Positions 17,101-25,132 are shown, counted from the first letter of the stretch. The stretch: 40,043 nucleotides of DNA from UBA8752 sp049610565 (GCA_049610565.1 JBMYZR010000016.1:1-40043); one strand, 5' to 3'. Notes: generated by a model from the letters alone, not told the origin. Numbers and translations: made by a program.

Positions 17101-20100
17101 ATGTCACCATCAGCGTGTACGACGCCTTGCCCGACGCGATGGCGGAAGCTGCGGACAACTGCAGCGCCGCCACGGTGCTGAGCCAAGACGCCACCGACGC
17201 GTCGGCCAACGACTTCCAGACCGTGACCCGGACCTTCACTGCAGTGGACGCCTGCGGCAATGCCGCCACGGCCACGCAGACCATCACCGTCCTTGAGACG
17301 CTCGGTTGCACGGATGCACTCGCGTGCAACTACAACGACCAGGCCACGGCGGACGATGGTTCCTGCGACTTCTGCTCCTGTGACGGCGTATACCCCGCCA
17401 CGGGACCCTACGCCCTGGACATCGACACGATCGAAGGCGGCGTGGACGGCATGACCACCTATCAGGTGTACGTCACGCTCGAAAATGCCGGAGACTTCCT
17501 CAGCGCCGTGACCGGCGATGCGGCCAACCCGACCTTCATCCGCACCAGCACGGCCTTCCATCAGGATCCGCTCGGTGCGGCCAACGCCCACGCCATCAAC
17601 GCCATGGTCATCGACGCTTTCCCGCAGGTGGCCTACGACAGCTGGGTGACGGTGGGCCTGACCAGCGCGGCCGACGCTGCTGCTGGAGAAGGGGAGGTGA
17701 CCCTCGTCGAGGGTGAGCCCTGGATCGCGGCCTTCGAAGCCGGCGGCAACATCGAACTCGGCGGCGACTACGGCGGTGGCTGGTTCTCCCTGAACGGGTC
17801 CTCCAACGGCCTCGCTGGAGATGACCTTCGCGTCCTGCTCGGTCAGTTCACCACCGACGGTGTGTTCAGCGGCCAGATGTACGTTCAGGTCTTCCCGAAC
17901 GGCGACGGCGACAACATGCAGTTCCAGACCCTCCGCTGGGGCGAGCCGCAGTGCGGTTGCCAGCTGGAGACGGCCTGCAACTACGACCCGACCACGGCCT
18001 ACACCGACAACGACAACTGCCTGTTCCCCGAAGACCTCTTCGGTGCGGACAACGTGGACTGCGAGGGCACGTGCCTGAACGACACCGACAGCGATGGGGT
18101 GTGCGACGAGGACGAGATCCCCGGCTGCATGGACGAGACCGCGTGCAACTACAGCGCCGACGCCACGGACGACAACAGCACCTGCTGGTACGCCGAATAT
18201 GGCTACGAGTGTGACGGAACCTGCATCAGCGACGAAGACTTCGACGGCATCTGCGACCTCAACGAATTGGAGGGCTGCAACCAGTCCAACGCCTGCAACT
18301 TCGATCCGGCAGCCACCGAAAACGACGGCTCCTGCACCTACGATTGCTACGGATGCACGGACGCCACGGCGGACAACTACGAGGCCGACGCCCTGCTCGA
18401 CGACGGCTCCTGCCAATTCGGAGGGTGTACGGACGATGCCGCAGCCAACTACTCGGCCAGCGCGGACTTCAACGATGGCAGCTGCCAATACCCCGGTTGT
18501 ACCAACCCGTCGGCCTGCAACTTCACGGTGGGGGCCAATGTGGACGATGGCTCCTGCGACACGACCAGCTGTGCCGGTTGTACGTACGACATCGCCTGCA
18601 ACTACGACCCGACGGCCACGCTCAGCGACGGCTCCTGTGAGTTCGACAGCTGCCGCGGGTGTACCGATGCCGACGCCTTCAACTATGACGAGACGGCCAC
18701 CGTCGACAACGGCTCCTGCTTGTTTGGTGGATGCCTGGACCCCGCCGCGGACAACTACGACGCCACGGTGGACTTCGGCGACGCCTCCTGTGAATACGGC
18801 GGCTGCACCAACCCATTGGCCTGCAACTTCTTCATTGATGCCAACGTGGACGACGGCTCCTGTGAGTTCACGAGCTGTGCCGGGTGCATGGTGACGTTCG
18901 CCTGCAACTACGACCCGACGGCCACCATCCAGGACGATGCCGCCTGTGATTTCACCTCCTGCTGTGGCGATCCCGCCGCGGACAACTATGAGGCTGGCGT
19001 GTCCGATCTGCTCACCTATGGGTGCATCTATGGCGGTTCGGCTCCGAGCATCGAATTCACGGGGTGTGAACTTCCGTTCGCCTGCAACTTCGGCGACACC
19101 GAGAACCCCTGCGAATTCACGACCTGCGCAGGCTGTACTGATCCGGCTGCGTGTACGTACCTCGAAGGCGCCACCATTTCCATCACCTGTCTGTACCCCG
19201 AGGACTTCTTCGGCGTGGACTATGTGGATTGCGCCGGCGACTGTCTGAACGATGCGAATGCCAATGGGCTCTGTGACGAAACCGAGATTACCGGTTGCTC
19301 CAACCCGCTGGCCTGCAACTACGTGAATGGTGCCACGTTCGACGACGGCTCCTGCGACACGACCAGCTGCGCCGGATGTACCGATGCTGCCGCGTGCAAC
19401 TACGACGCCACGGCGAGCTTCAACGATGGCTCCTGTGACTACACGTCCTGCAGCGGATGTACCGACCCGACGGCCTGCAACTACGATGCAACGGCCACCA
19501 GCGACGACGGTGGATGCACCTTCCCGCCGAGCGCCCTGGTCGACTGCAACGGCGACTGCAACAACGACAGCAATGCCAACGGCATCTGCGACGAGCAGGA
19601 GACGCTGGGTTGCACGGACCTGAATGCCTGCAACTTCGACATCGATGCAACGTTTGACGATGGCAGCTGCGAGAGCGCGAGCTGCGCGGGATGCACGGTG
19701 TCCAGTGCCTGCAACTTCGATGCGACGGCGACCCTCAACGATGGCAGCTGCGACTTCACGAGCTGCCTCGGCTGCACCGACGCCACGGCCTGCAACTATG
19801 ATGCGGACGCCACGGCGAGCGACGGATCCTGCACGTATCCCGAGCCGGAGTACGACTGCGAGGGCAACTGCCTCGTGGACAGCGATGGAGACGGCGTCTG
19901 TGATGCCTTCGATGGCAACTTCGATGGTTGCATGGATCCCCTGGCGTGCAACTACGAACCGCTGGCCGATTCGGATGACGGGTCCTGCGACTTCTGCAGC
20001 TGTGCCGGTTACACCACCGACCAGCCCGAGTACGGCGTGCAAATCGAGGAGTATGCCCTCAACGGCATCCCCGGCTACACGACCTACCGCGTCTACATCA

Positions 20101-23100
20101 CCACGCCGAACGCCACCGACAAGGTGAGCGCCGTGACCGGCCAGACGGAGAATCCGCTGTACGTGGAGACGACGGGTGATTTCTACCAGCACCCCAACGG
20201 CGGTGTGTTCCCGAATGGCATCAACCCCATTCTCTATGACTTCTTCCCGGAGATCCAGTACGACAGCTGGTTCACCATCGGCATTGACGCGGTTCCCCAG
20301 TCCGGCCTCGGTCAGGGCAGCATCCAAGGACTGCCCGAACCCGATCCGTGGAGTGCTCCGTTCGAAAGCGGTTCCGGGTTCACCATCGACGACATCATCG
20401 GTTCCGGTTGGTTCGTCAACCCCGACGTGACCAACGGCATCGCCGGCGACGACCAGCGGGTCCTGCTCGCCCAGCTCACCACCAACGGAGAGCTCAGCGG
20501 ACAGTTCTATGTGCAGGTCTTCCCCGAGGGCGACAACCTGATGCAGGAGCGCGTGACGCTGACCTTCGGCGGCAGCCAGTGCGGCTGTACCGACCAGACG
20601 GCCTGCAACTACTCGCCGAGCGCCGTCATCGATGACGAGAGCTGCTACTACCCGCAGTTCGGCTACGACTGCGATGACGTCTGCCTGTTCGACAGCGAGG
20701 CACCCGAGTTCACCGAGACGCCCGAGGACATGGAGATCAGCTGCAGTGCAGCCGATGCCGACGTGGTCTACCCGGCCGCGACGGACAACTGCGACACCGA
20801 CCTCGAGTTCTCCTACTTCGACGAGATCCTCGACGGTCCGTGCGGAGAAACCTATGACATCGTCCGTTCCTACGTCGTGACCGACAACTTCGGCTACGCT
20901 GACACGGTGAGCCATGTGATCCACGTGGTGGACGACCAGGCTCCGGTCTTCACGAACGTCCCGGCCGACGCCACGCTGGAATGCGGCGATCCGCTGCCGA
21001 CCAACACGGCCGTGGCGCTGGACAACTGCAACGGCGTGACCGTCACCTACGTGGACGACATGACCGAAACCGGCTGCGGTGCTACGGGCACGCTCGTCCG
21101 GACGTGGACGGCAGAGGACGCCTGCGGCAATGCCAGCACGGCCACGACGACCTACACCATCGTGGACACCACCAGCCCGACCATCGACGGCGTGCCCGCC
21201 GATGTGACCTTGAGCTGTGAGGACGACTATGACTTCCCCATGCCGACGGCCAGCGACGCCTGCGGCACGGTCGAGCTCACCGAGGAGCTCACCACGCAGG
21301 AGGGCACGTGTGCCAACGAGTACACGCTCATCCGGACCTTCACGGCCATCGATGCGTGTGGCAACTTCAGCCAGGCCATCCAGGCGGTCACGGTGATCGA
21401 TGAGACGGCCCCGGCCTTCACCGGTCTGCCCGCTGATGCCACCCTCGAGTGCGGTGACGCCATTCCGGTCACCGACGTGACGGCTGACGACCTGTGTTCC
21501 GGTGCTGTGGACGTCACGTTCACGGATGTGGAGACGACGCTGGACGCGTGTTCCTACCAGATCGTGCGGACCTTCTCCGCCACGGATGCCTGCGGCAACA
21601 CGTCCACCCACGATTGGACCCTGCTGTTCGAGGACACGACCGATCCGACCTTCACGGTCCCGGCCGATGTGACCCTGGATTGTTCCGCCGACACGACCCC
21701 GGCAGCAGCCGGCGATGTGACCGACGCGGCCGACGGCTGTGACGCCGCACCGACGGTGAGCTACACCGATGTGGTGACCGACGGCGCGTTCACGCTCGAC
21801 GGCCTGACGGCAGACATCCGTGTGGAGCTCCGCCTGGACAACCTCGCCGCGTTCCCGCGCGTCCTGGAAGCCACCGGCGTGACCATCGGAGACGGCGTGG
21901 AGCTCGATCTCGACGATCAGGTGTCCAACCCGATCAACCTGCGCGGCGCATTGAGCGTCGACATCGCCGGCAACCAGATCGGCCTGTCCGTCCTCGACGT
22001 GATCGGGTCCGAAAGCTGGGACTACATCGAAGTCCGCATCAGCAACCTCTCCGGTGCGGGCCTGGTGGGCGCGACGCTGGATGCCAATGGGCTCTTCGTC
22101 GACGCGGCCGCAGCGGAGTTCAACGCCGCCGTCAGCAGCGAGGAGATCATCCTGAGCTGGACGGAAGTGGAGGATGCCATGATGTCCATCACCGATGGAG
22201 GGACGGCCGCCGCCACGGCATTGGGCGCATCGAATTGCATTGCCCAGAACGTAATCACCCGGACGTGGACCGTGACCGATGCCTGCGGCAACAGCAGCAG
22301 CGCCGACCAGGTCATCACGCTGGAGGACATGACGGCCCCGGTGTTCGACTTCGTGCCGGAAGACCAGACGCTCGACTGCAACGCCGAGTACACCCTCGAG
22401 ATGGCCACCGCCACCGATGCCTGTTCCGGCGTCGCCGTGACCCACGCCGACAGCGAGAGCTTCCCGTGTGACGGCAGCCGCGTGATCGAGCGCACCTTCA
22501 CTGCGGTGGACGGATGCGGCAACATCAGCACGCACGTCCAGACGATTTCCTACCTCGACACCACGGCGCCGGTCTTCACCGCTACGCCCGAGGACCTCGC
22601 CCTGGAGTGCAGCGATGACCTCCCCGTCACCGAGGCCACGGCCAGCGACGATTGTGGATCCGTCACGGTCACCTACAGCGACGAGACCGTCGCGGGCGAC
22701 TGCAGCGGCAACTTCACCGTCTTGCGCACCTTCACGGCCGAGGACGGCTGTGGCAACAGCACCACGCATGTCCAAAGCATCGTCTTCACCGACACCACGG
22801 CTCCGGTCGTGACCGCGGCGCCTGCCGACACGGCCTACCAGGTGGTGGCCGGTCAGACCATTCCGGTGGACCTGCCCGAGGCGACGGACGCCTGCGGCTC
22901 GGTGGACATCACCTTCGTCGACGTGTGCACCGCACAGGGACTCGGAGGCTACACGGCCACGCGTTCCTTCACGGTCAGTGACGACTGCGGCAACAGCACC
23001 CAGGTGGACCAGGAGATCACGGTGACCTTCGCCCTTGGGTGTGACGATCCGGCGGCCCTGAACTTCGACCCTGAGGCGATGGCCGGTGACGGTTCCTGCC

Positions 23101-24752
23101 TCTATGCCGGTTGCACCAACCCGGACGCCCTGAACTACAACCCGCTCGCCGATGAGGACGACGGTTCCTGCCTCGTGGCCGACATCGAGGGCTGCATGGA
23201 CGCCAGTGCCTGCAACTACTTCGAGGCCGCCAACGTGGACGATGGATCCTGCGACTACTGCAGCTGCATCAATGCGCCCGTCATCGACGGATACAGCATC
23301 GAGCTGGAGACCGTGGCGGAGGATGCCATCCCCGGCATGACGACCTACCGCCTCTATGCGACGATGGTCAACCCGACCGACGTGTTGTCCAGTGTCGTCG
23401 GTGAGAATGGGTTCGAGACGTACATCAACACGAGCACGTCCTTCTATCAGGATCCGTTCGGCAGTGCACTGGGACAGACGATCAACCCGATCCTGTTCGG
23501 CATCCAGCCCGACCTCGAGTACGACAGCTATGTGACGATCGGCCTGACCGGTGCGCCGGATCCCCTGGCCGGTGAAATCGAGGTGACCGCGGTCCAGAGT
23601 GAGGGGGCCAACTGGATCCAGCCCTTCGAAGATGGAGGCAACATCACCATCGATGGCGACTTCGGCGGTGCTTGGTTCACCCTGAATGGAGCCACCAACG
23701 CCCAGGCGGGAGACGACCTTCGGGTCCTGCTCGGCCAGTTCACCACGGGAGGAACGCTCAGCGGCCAGATCAGCCTGCAGGTGTTCCCGGAGGGTGACGG
23801 TGAGAACGACCTCGTGATGACCTTCCCGATCGGCAACCCCGGTTGCGGATGCACGGACGCCACGGCGTGCAACTACGTGGACGGCGCCGCCTTCGACGAC
23901 GGAAGCTGCACCTACACGGACCTGTACGAGTGTGACGGCGAGACCTGCATCAACGACGCTGACGCGGACGGCATCTGCGACGAGCTGGAGGTGGCCGGGT
24001 GTACCAACCCGAATGCCCTCAACTATGACGCCTCTGCGACGGACGAGGACGGTTCCTGCCAGCTCCTTGGCTGCACGGACCCGGCTGCGGACAACTACGA
24101 TGCAACCGCCAACGTGGACGGAGAATGCACCTACCTCTTGGAGGGCTGTACCGACGCCGGTGCCGTCAACTACGACGACAGCGCCCTGGTGGACGATGGT
24201 TCCTGCCTGTTCCTCGGTTGCATGGATCCGGCTGCGGACAACTACGACGAGAACGCCAACGTCGAAGGCGAGTGCACCTACCCGATGGAGGGCTGCATGG
24301 ACGCCGAGGCCATCAACTACGACAACACAGCGCTGGTGGACGACGGTTCCTGCCTGTTCCTCGGTTGCATGGACCCGGACGCCGACAACTACGATCCGAA
24401 TGCCAACGTGGCGGGCTTCTGCGCCTACCCGGCTGAAGGGTGTACGAATGCGGCAGCGGTCAACTACGACGCGAATGCCCTGATCGACGACGGATCCTGC
24501 CTCTTCCCGGGCTGCACCGACCCGACGGCCCTCAACTACGACCCGGCCGCCAACTTCGACGCCGGCTGCATCCTGCCGCTGGAAGGCTGCACGGACCCGC
24601 AGGCTGAGAACTACAACCCGCTCGCCAACACCAACGACGGCAGCTGCGAGTACACGCCGCCGTGCCCGGGTGACCTCAATGGAGACGGCACGATCAACAT
24701 CAATGACCTGCTCGACTTCTTCCAGATCTACGGATCGGATTGTCAGCAGTGA
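14136..24752 (+). CDS. Giant secreted Cys-rich multi-repeat protein with HYR-like domains and EF-hand-like tail
   Basis: A 3,538-residue protein; ATG 14142 may be the true start, giving signal peptide MRFQLYSLACLLVSF...ATAQ. In order it holds a ~190-residue module (M1); 23- and 62-residue CGVCGG repeats; M2; four HYR-like domains; M3; about 20 short GCTDxxACNY...DDGSC repeats; M4; eight HYR-like domains, one with a ~140-residue insertion; M5; a final array of short repeats; and DLNGDGTININDLLDFF...C. Many DxDxDGxCD stretches resemble calcium-binding thrombospondin type-3 loops. It is very acidic, rich in Cys, Asp, Thr and Ala, with only two lysines. No enzymatic motif and no type IX sorting domain are seen. 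A long calcium- and disulfide-stabilised surface or matrix fibre is the likely role; this is inference. The gene appears monocistronic, ending at a strong terminator. Confidence 0.85.
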   Translation: MNMRFQLYSLACLLVSFLGTATAQNACFQTSGDIAGFSLSVETVATDVLGGQTTYRVYLSTPSTDDFVSAVIGDATDPLFLNTTTDFYQHPIGGNMAQAVNPAFLEMPSLSDIVYDTWLTIGIDQAPDLSAGETDVAILVDPNIPSWEIDFASGGNLDISSPIGGGWYILPSSANGISGDDQKVLIAQATTDGDLSGQFFIQIFPNGDQSQLIENTFSFAASACGTPGCTDATACNYDDQATVDDGSCQQLDACGVCGGNGIPEGDCDCAGNQLDECGVCGGNGIPAGDCDCNGNQLDECGVCGGNGIPAGDCDCNGNQLDALGVCGGTCTADADGDGTCDDQDDCVGALDACGVCNGPGAVLDCGCSGIPAGDCDCDGNQLDALGVCGGTCSADADADGICDDVDDCVGALDACGVCNGPGAVLDCGCSGIPAGDCDCNGNQLDALNVCGGDCAADVDSDGVCDVDEILGCTDQTACNFNASATEADNASCTYPANEHVDCAGNCLADTDSDGICDSQEVPGCTDATACNYSTGATDDNGSCTYCCADVTSSDADYALVQEIVAVDGIPGMTTYRYYITTPNATDVVSAVSGDSEAPTSLSTTGTFYQDDLGGLFPNTINPVLFETFPSLEYDSWLTIGIDQQPDLSAGEASVGLAEAPGESWSAGFEAGQNFAIDGFFGGAWYVTSDNTNGVAGDDQRVLLAQLTTDGEPSGQFYVQVFPNGEAEGLGDLVMLTFGPHVDTTAPTFVDFPADLTLGCEDELPSTDVTAEDGCSDFTIALEETTSGDACTTVITRTYTVTDAAGNATTAAWTLTVIDDDAPVFETPANLTVGCGSDLSPASTGDVTVAEDCDDYTVTYNDAQLFNMDPCVGENIARTWRVADACGNESVGIQVITVSDLAAPTITSAPADTTVSCDATLPTSTIEATDDCGDVTITMTEETQEGECAGESTLVRTFTAADPCGNTTQHVQTIQVVDTVAPVFTSVPADVTISVYDALPDAMAEAADNCSAATVLSQDATDASANDFQTVTRTFTAVDACGNAATATQTITVLETLGCTDALACNYNDQATADDGSCDFCSCDGVYPATGPYALDIDTIEGGVDGMTTYQVYVTLENAGDFLSAVTGDAANPTFIRTSTAFHQDPLGAANAHAINAMVIDAFPQVAYDSWVTVGLTSAADAAAGEGEVTLVEGEPWIAAFEAGGNIELGGDYGGGWFSLNGSSNGLAGDDLRVLLGQFTTDGVFSGQMYVQVFPNGDGDNMQFQTLRWGEPQCGCQLETACNYDPTTAYTDNDNCLFPEDLFGADNVDCEGTCLNDTDSDGVCDEDEIPGCMDETACNYSADATDDNSTCWYAEYGYECDGTCISDEDFDGICDLNELEGCNQSNACNFDPAATENDGSCTYDCYGCTDATADNYEADALLDDGSCQFGGCTDDAAANYSASADFNDGSCQYPGCTNPSACNFTVGANVDDGSCDTTSCAGCTYDIACNYDPTATLSDGSCEFDSCRGCTDADAFNYDETATVDNGSCLFGGCLDPAADNYDATVDFGDASCEYGGCTNPLACNFFIDANVDDGSCEFTSCAGCMVTFACNYDPTATIQDDAACDFTSCCGDPAADNYEAGVSDLLTYGCIYGGSAPSIEFTGCELPFACNFGDTENPCEFTTCAGCTDPAACTYLEGATISITCLYPEDFFGVDYVDCAGDCLNDANANGLCDETEITGCSNPLACNYVNGATFDDGSCDTTSCAGCTDAAACNYDATASFNDGSCDYTSCSGCTDPTACNYDATATSDDGGCTFPPSALVDCNGDCNNDSNANGICDEQETLGCTDLNACNFDIDATFDDGSCESASCAGCTVSSACNFDATATLNDGSCDFTSCLGCTDATACNYDADATASDGSCTYPEPEYDCEGNCLVDSDGDGVCDAFDGNFDGCMDPLACNYEPLADSDDGSCDFCSCAGYTTDQPEYGVQIEEYALNGIPGYTTYRVYITTPNATDKVSAVTGQTENPLYVETTGDFYQHPNGGVFPNGINPILYDFFPEIQYDSWFTIGIDAVPQSGLGQGSIQGLPEPDPWSAPFESGSGFTIDDIIGSGWFVNPDVTNGIAGDDQRVLLAQLTTNGELSGQFYVQVFPEGDNLMQERVTLTFGGSQCGCTDQTACNYSPSAVIDDESCYYPQFGYDCDDVCLFDSEAPEFTETPEDMEISCSAADADVVYPAATDNCDTDLEFSYFDEILDGPCGETYDIVRSYVVTDNFGYADTVSHVIHVVDDQAPVFTNVPADATLECGDPLPTNTAVALDNCNGVTVTYVDDMTETGCGATGTLVRTWTAEDACGNASTATTTYTIVDTTSPTIDGVPADVTLSCEDDYDFPMPTASDACGTVELTEELTTQEGTCANEYTLIRTFTAIDACGNFSQAIQAVTVIDETAPAFTGLPADATLECGDAIPVTDVTADDLCSGAVDVTFTDVETTLDACSYQIVRTFSATDACGNTSTHDWTLLFEDTTDPTFTVPADVTLDCSADTTPAAAGDVTDAADGCDAAPTVSYTDVVTDGAFTLDGLTADIRVELRLDNLAAFPRVLEATGVTIGDGVELDLDDQVSNPINLRGALSVDIAGNQIGLSVLDVIGSESWDYIEVRISNLSGAGLVGATLDANGLFVDAAAAEFNAAVSSEEIILSWTEVEDAMMSITDGGTAAATALGASNCIAQNVITRTWTVTDACGNSSSADQVITLEDMTAPVFDFVPEDQTLDCNAEYTLEMATATDACSGVAVTHADSESFPCDGSRVIERTFTAVDGCGNISTHVQTISYLDTTAPVFTATPEDLALECSDDLPVTEATASDDCGSVTVTYSDETVAGDCSGNFTVLRTFTAEDGCGNSTTHVQSIVFTDTTAPVVTAAPADTAYQVVAGQTIPVDLPEATDACGSVDITFVDVCTAQGLGGYTATRSFTVSDDCGNSTQVDQEITVTFALGCDDPAALNFDPEAMAGDGSCLYAGCTNPDALNYNPLADEDDGSCLVADIEGCMDASACNYFEAANVDDGSCDYCSCINAPVIDGYSIELETVAEDAIPGMTTYRLYATMVNPTDVLSSVVGENGFETYINTSTSFYQDPFGSALGQTINPILFGIQPDLEYDSYVTIGLTGAPDPLAGEIEVTAVQSEGANWIQPFEDGGNITIDGDFGGAWFTLNGATNAQAGDDLRVLLGQFTTGGTLSGQISLQVFPEGDGENDLVMTFPIGNPGCGCTDATACNYVDGAAFDDGSCTYTDLYECDGETCINDADADGICDELEVAGCTNPNALNYDASATDEDGSCQLLGCTDPAADNYDATANVDGECTYLLEGCTDAGAVNYDDSALVDDGSCLFLGCMDPAADNYDENANVEGECTYPMEGCMDAEAINYDNTALVDDGSCLFLGCMDPDADNYDPNANVAGFCAYPAEGCTNAAAVNYDANALIDDGSCLFPGCTDPTALNYDPAANFDAGCILPLEGCTDPQAENYNPLANTNDGSCEYTPPCPGDLNGDGTININDLLDFFQIYGSDCQQ
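14883..15089 (+). repeat. Three tandem 69-bp repeats (CGVCGGNGIP units)
   Basis: Units begin at 14883, 14952 and 15021 with exact 69-base spacing and encode QLDxCGVCGGNGIPxGDCDC plus GN, 23 residues each. The second and third units are identical in protein and close in DNA. Confidence 0.85.
15093..15464 (+). repeat. Two tandem 186-bp repeats
   Basis: Units 15093-15278 and 15279-15464 each encode 62 residues: LDALGVCGGTC, a DADxDGxCDD calcium-loop-like stretch, DACGVCNGPGAVLDCGCSG and IPAGDCDC. A third, partial unit (LDALNVCGGDC) starts at 15465 and runs into the first GCTD repeat. Confidence 0.85.
16362..17297 (+). repeat. HYR-like domain block 1 (four domains)
   Basis: Four units of about 75-80 residues, each with the pattern APxFxxxPADxTxxC...DxC...RTFTAxDACGNxxTxxQTITVxD of HYR (hyalin) repeats, which have an immunoglobulin-like fold. 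The fourth has lost the usual first cysteine (DVTISVYDALP). Confidence 0.8.
20694..23036 (+). repeat. HYR-like domain block 2 (eight domains, one with an insertion)
   Basis: Eight HYR-like units follow each other. The fifth of the block (starting about 21628) is split by an extra ~140-residue segment at about 21780-22205. After the segment the domain finishes normally with VITRTWTVTDACGNSSS. Paired cysteines are kept in most units. Confidence 0.8.
24069..24584 (+). repeat. 147-bp higher-order tandem repeat at the 3' end
   Basis: Two alternating short-repeat types (25 and 24 residues) form a 49-residue dimer: GCxDPxADNYD...NANVxGxC followed by GCxDAxAxNYD...ALVDDGSCLF. Dimers start at 24069, 24216, 24363 and 24510, each exactly 147 bases apart; the last copy is half complete. 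Confidence 0.85.
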
Positions 24753-24797
24753 TGCTCGCCTGAAGGACACCACATCCTTCTCACGAGAACCAAAGCG

Positions 24798-24824
24798 AAA
24801 GGGGTGCCCATCGGGCGCCCCTTT
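24798..24824 (+). terminator. Intrinsic terminator after the giant gene
   Basis: A 12-bp stem (AAAGGGGTGCCC with GGGCGCCCCTTT, one G-U pair) around a three-base loop ATC, starting 45 bases after the stop. The 3' arm ends in CTTT and is followed by CCATTT, so the T-tract is short. It separates the giant gene from the DUF493 gene. Confidence 0.8.
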
Positions 24825-24838
24825 CCATTTCCCGCCGG

Positions 24839-24846
24839 TACCTTCG
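24839..24846 (+). promoter_or_regulatory. -7-like box TACCTTCG
   Basis: One mismatch to TAnnTTTG, followed by four bases (CACC) and ATG 24851; the same geometry as at 4238, 7292, 30438 and 34600. Confidence 0.45.
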
Positions 24847-24850
24847 CACC

Positions 24851-25123
24851 ATGGACGAGGACAAGAAGTCAGGACTCAGGGCCCAATTGGACGCCCACCA
24901 CGAATGGCCGTCGGAGTACATGTTCAAGTTCATTGCACCCAACCAGGCGGACCGCATCGGCGCCGTGCTCGCGGTCTTTCCCGATGACGTCCAGGTCGTC
25001 CGGAAATCCAGTGGCGGGGGCAAGTATGTCTCGCTCACCATCCGGGAGGTGATGTCGTCTGCGGATGCGGTGTTCGAACGCTATGAGGCGGTCGGACGGA
25101 TTGGGGGCATCTTCGCACTCTGA
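24851..25123 (+). CDS. DUF493 (YbeD-like) family protein
   Basis: A 90-residue cytoplasmic protein with the DUF493 pattern: YMFKFIAPNQADRIGAVLAVF, then SSGGGKYVSLTIREVMSSADAVFERYEAV and a hydrophobic end. The fold of this family is a small ACT-like alpha/beta domain. Its function is uncertain. The start has a promoter-like box four bases upstream, directly after the giant gene's terminator. The next gene begins nine bases after the stop, so the two are probably co-transcribed. Confidence 0.85.
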   Translation: MDEDKKSGLRAQLDAHHEWPSEYMFKFIAPNQADRIGAVLAVFPDDVQVVRKSSGGGKYVSLTIREVMSSADAVFERYEAVGRIGGIFAL

Positions 25124-25132
25124 ATTCCACCC

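Larger units (their letters stand above)
14226..23847 (+). repeat. Five dispersed copies of an unrecognised ~190-residue module (M1-M5) in the giant protein
   Basis: Approximate copies: 14226-14811, 15777-16361, 17382-17952, 20004-20583 and 23265-23847. Each starts after a cysteine with ExVAxDGIPGMTTYRxYxTTPN, continues through VSAVxGD, FYQxPxGG, INPxLF, EYDSWxTIGID and GGxW, and ends with AGDDQRVLLAQLTTDG, SGQFYVQVFPNGD and a short strand. Copies have diverged by many substitutions but hardly in length. The alternation of strands and loops suggests a beta-sandwich. I cannot match it to a named domain. Confidence 0.75.

Noticed and set aside
14880..24600. Regular DNA repeats as a possible CRISPR array
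   Set aside because: The repeats are in frame within one long coding sequence, vary by codon, and lack uniform spacers or cas genes.
24600..24752. Type IX secretion C-terminal domain on the giant protein
   Set aside because: The end is DLNGDG...DLLDFF...C, without the usual beta-sandwich sorting domain or its PNP and terminal KxxK-type motifs.
16659..24773. Open frame of 2,704 residues on the minus strand opposite the giant gene
   Set aside because: It is in exact codon register with the sense gene, has no signal or domain, and exists only because TTA, CTA and TCA codons are absent there; the plus-strand product has clear domains.
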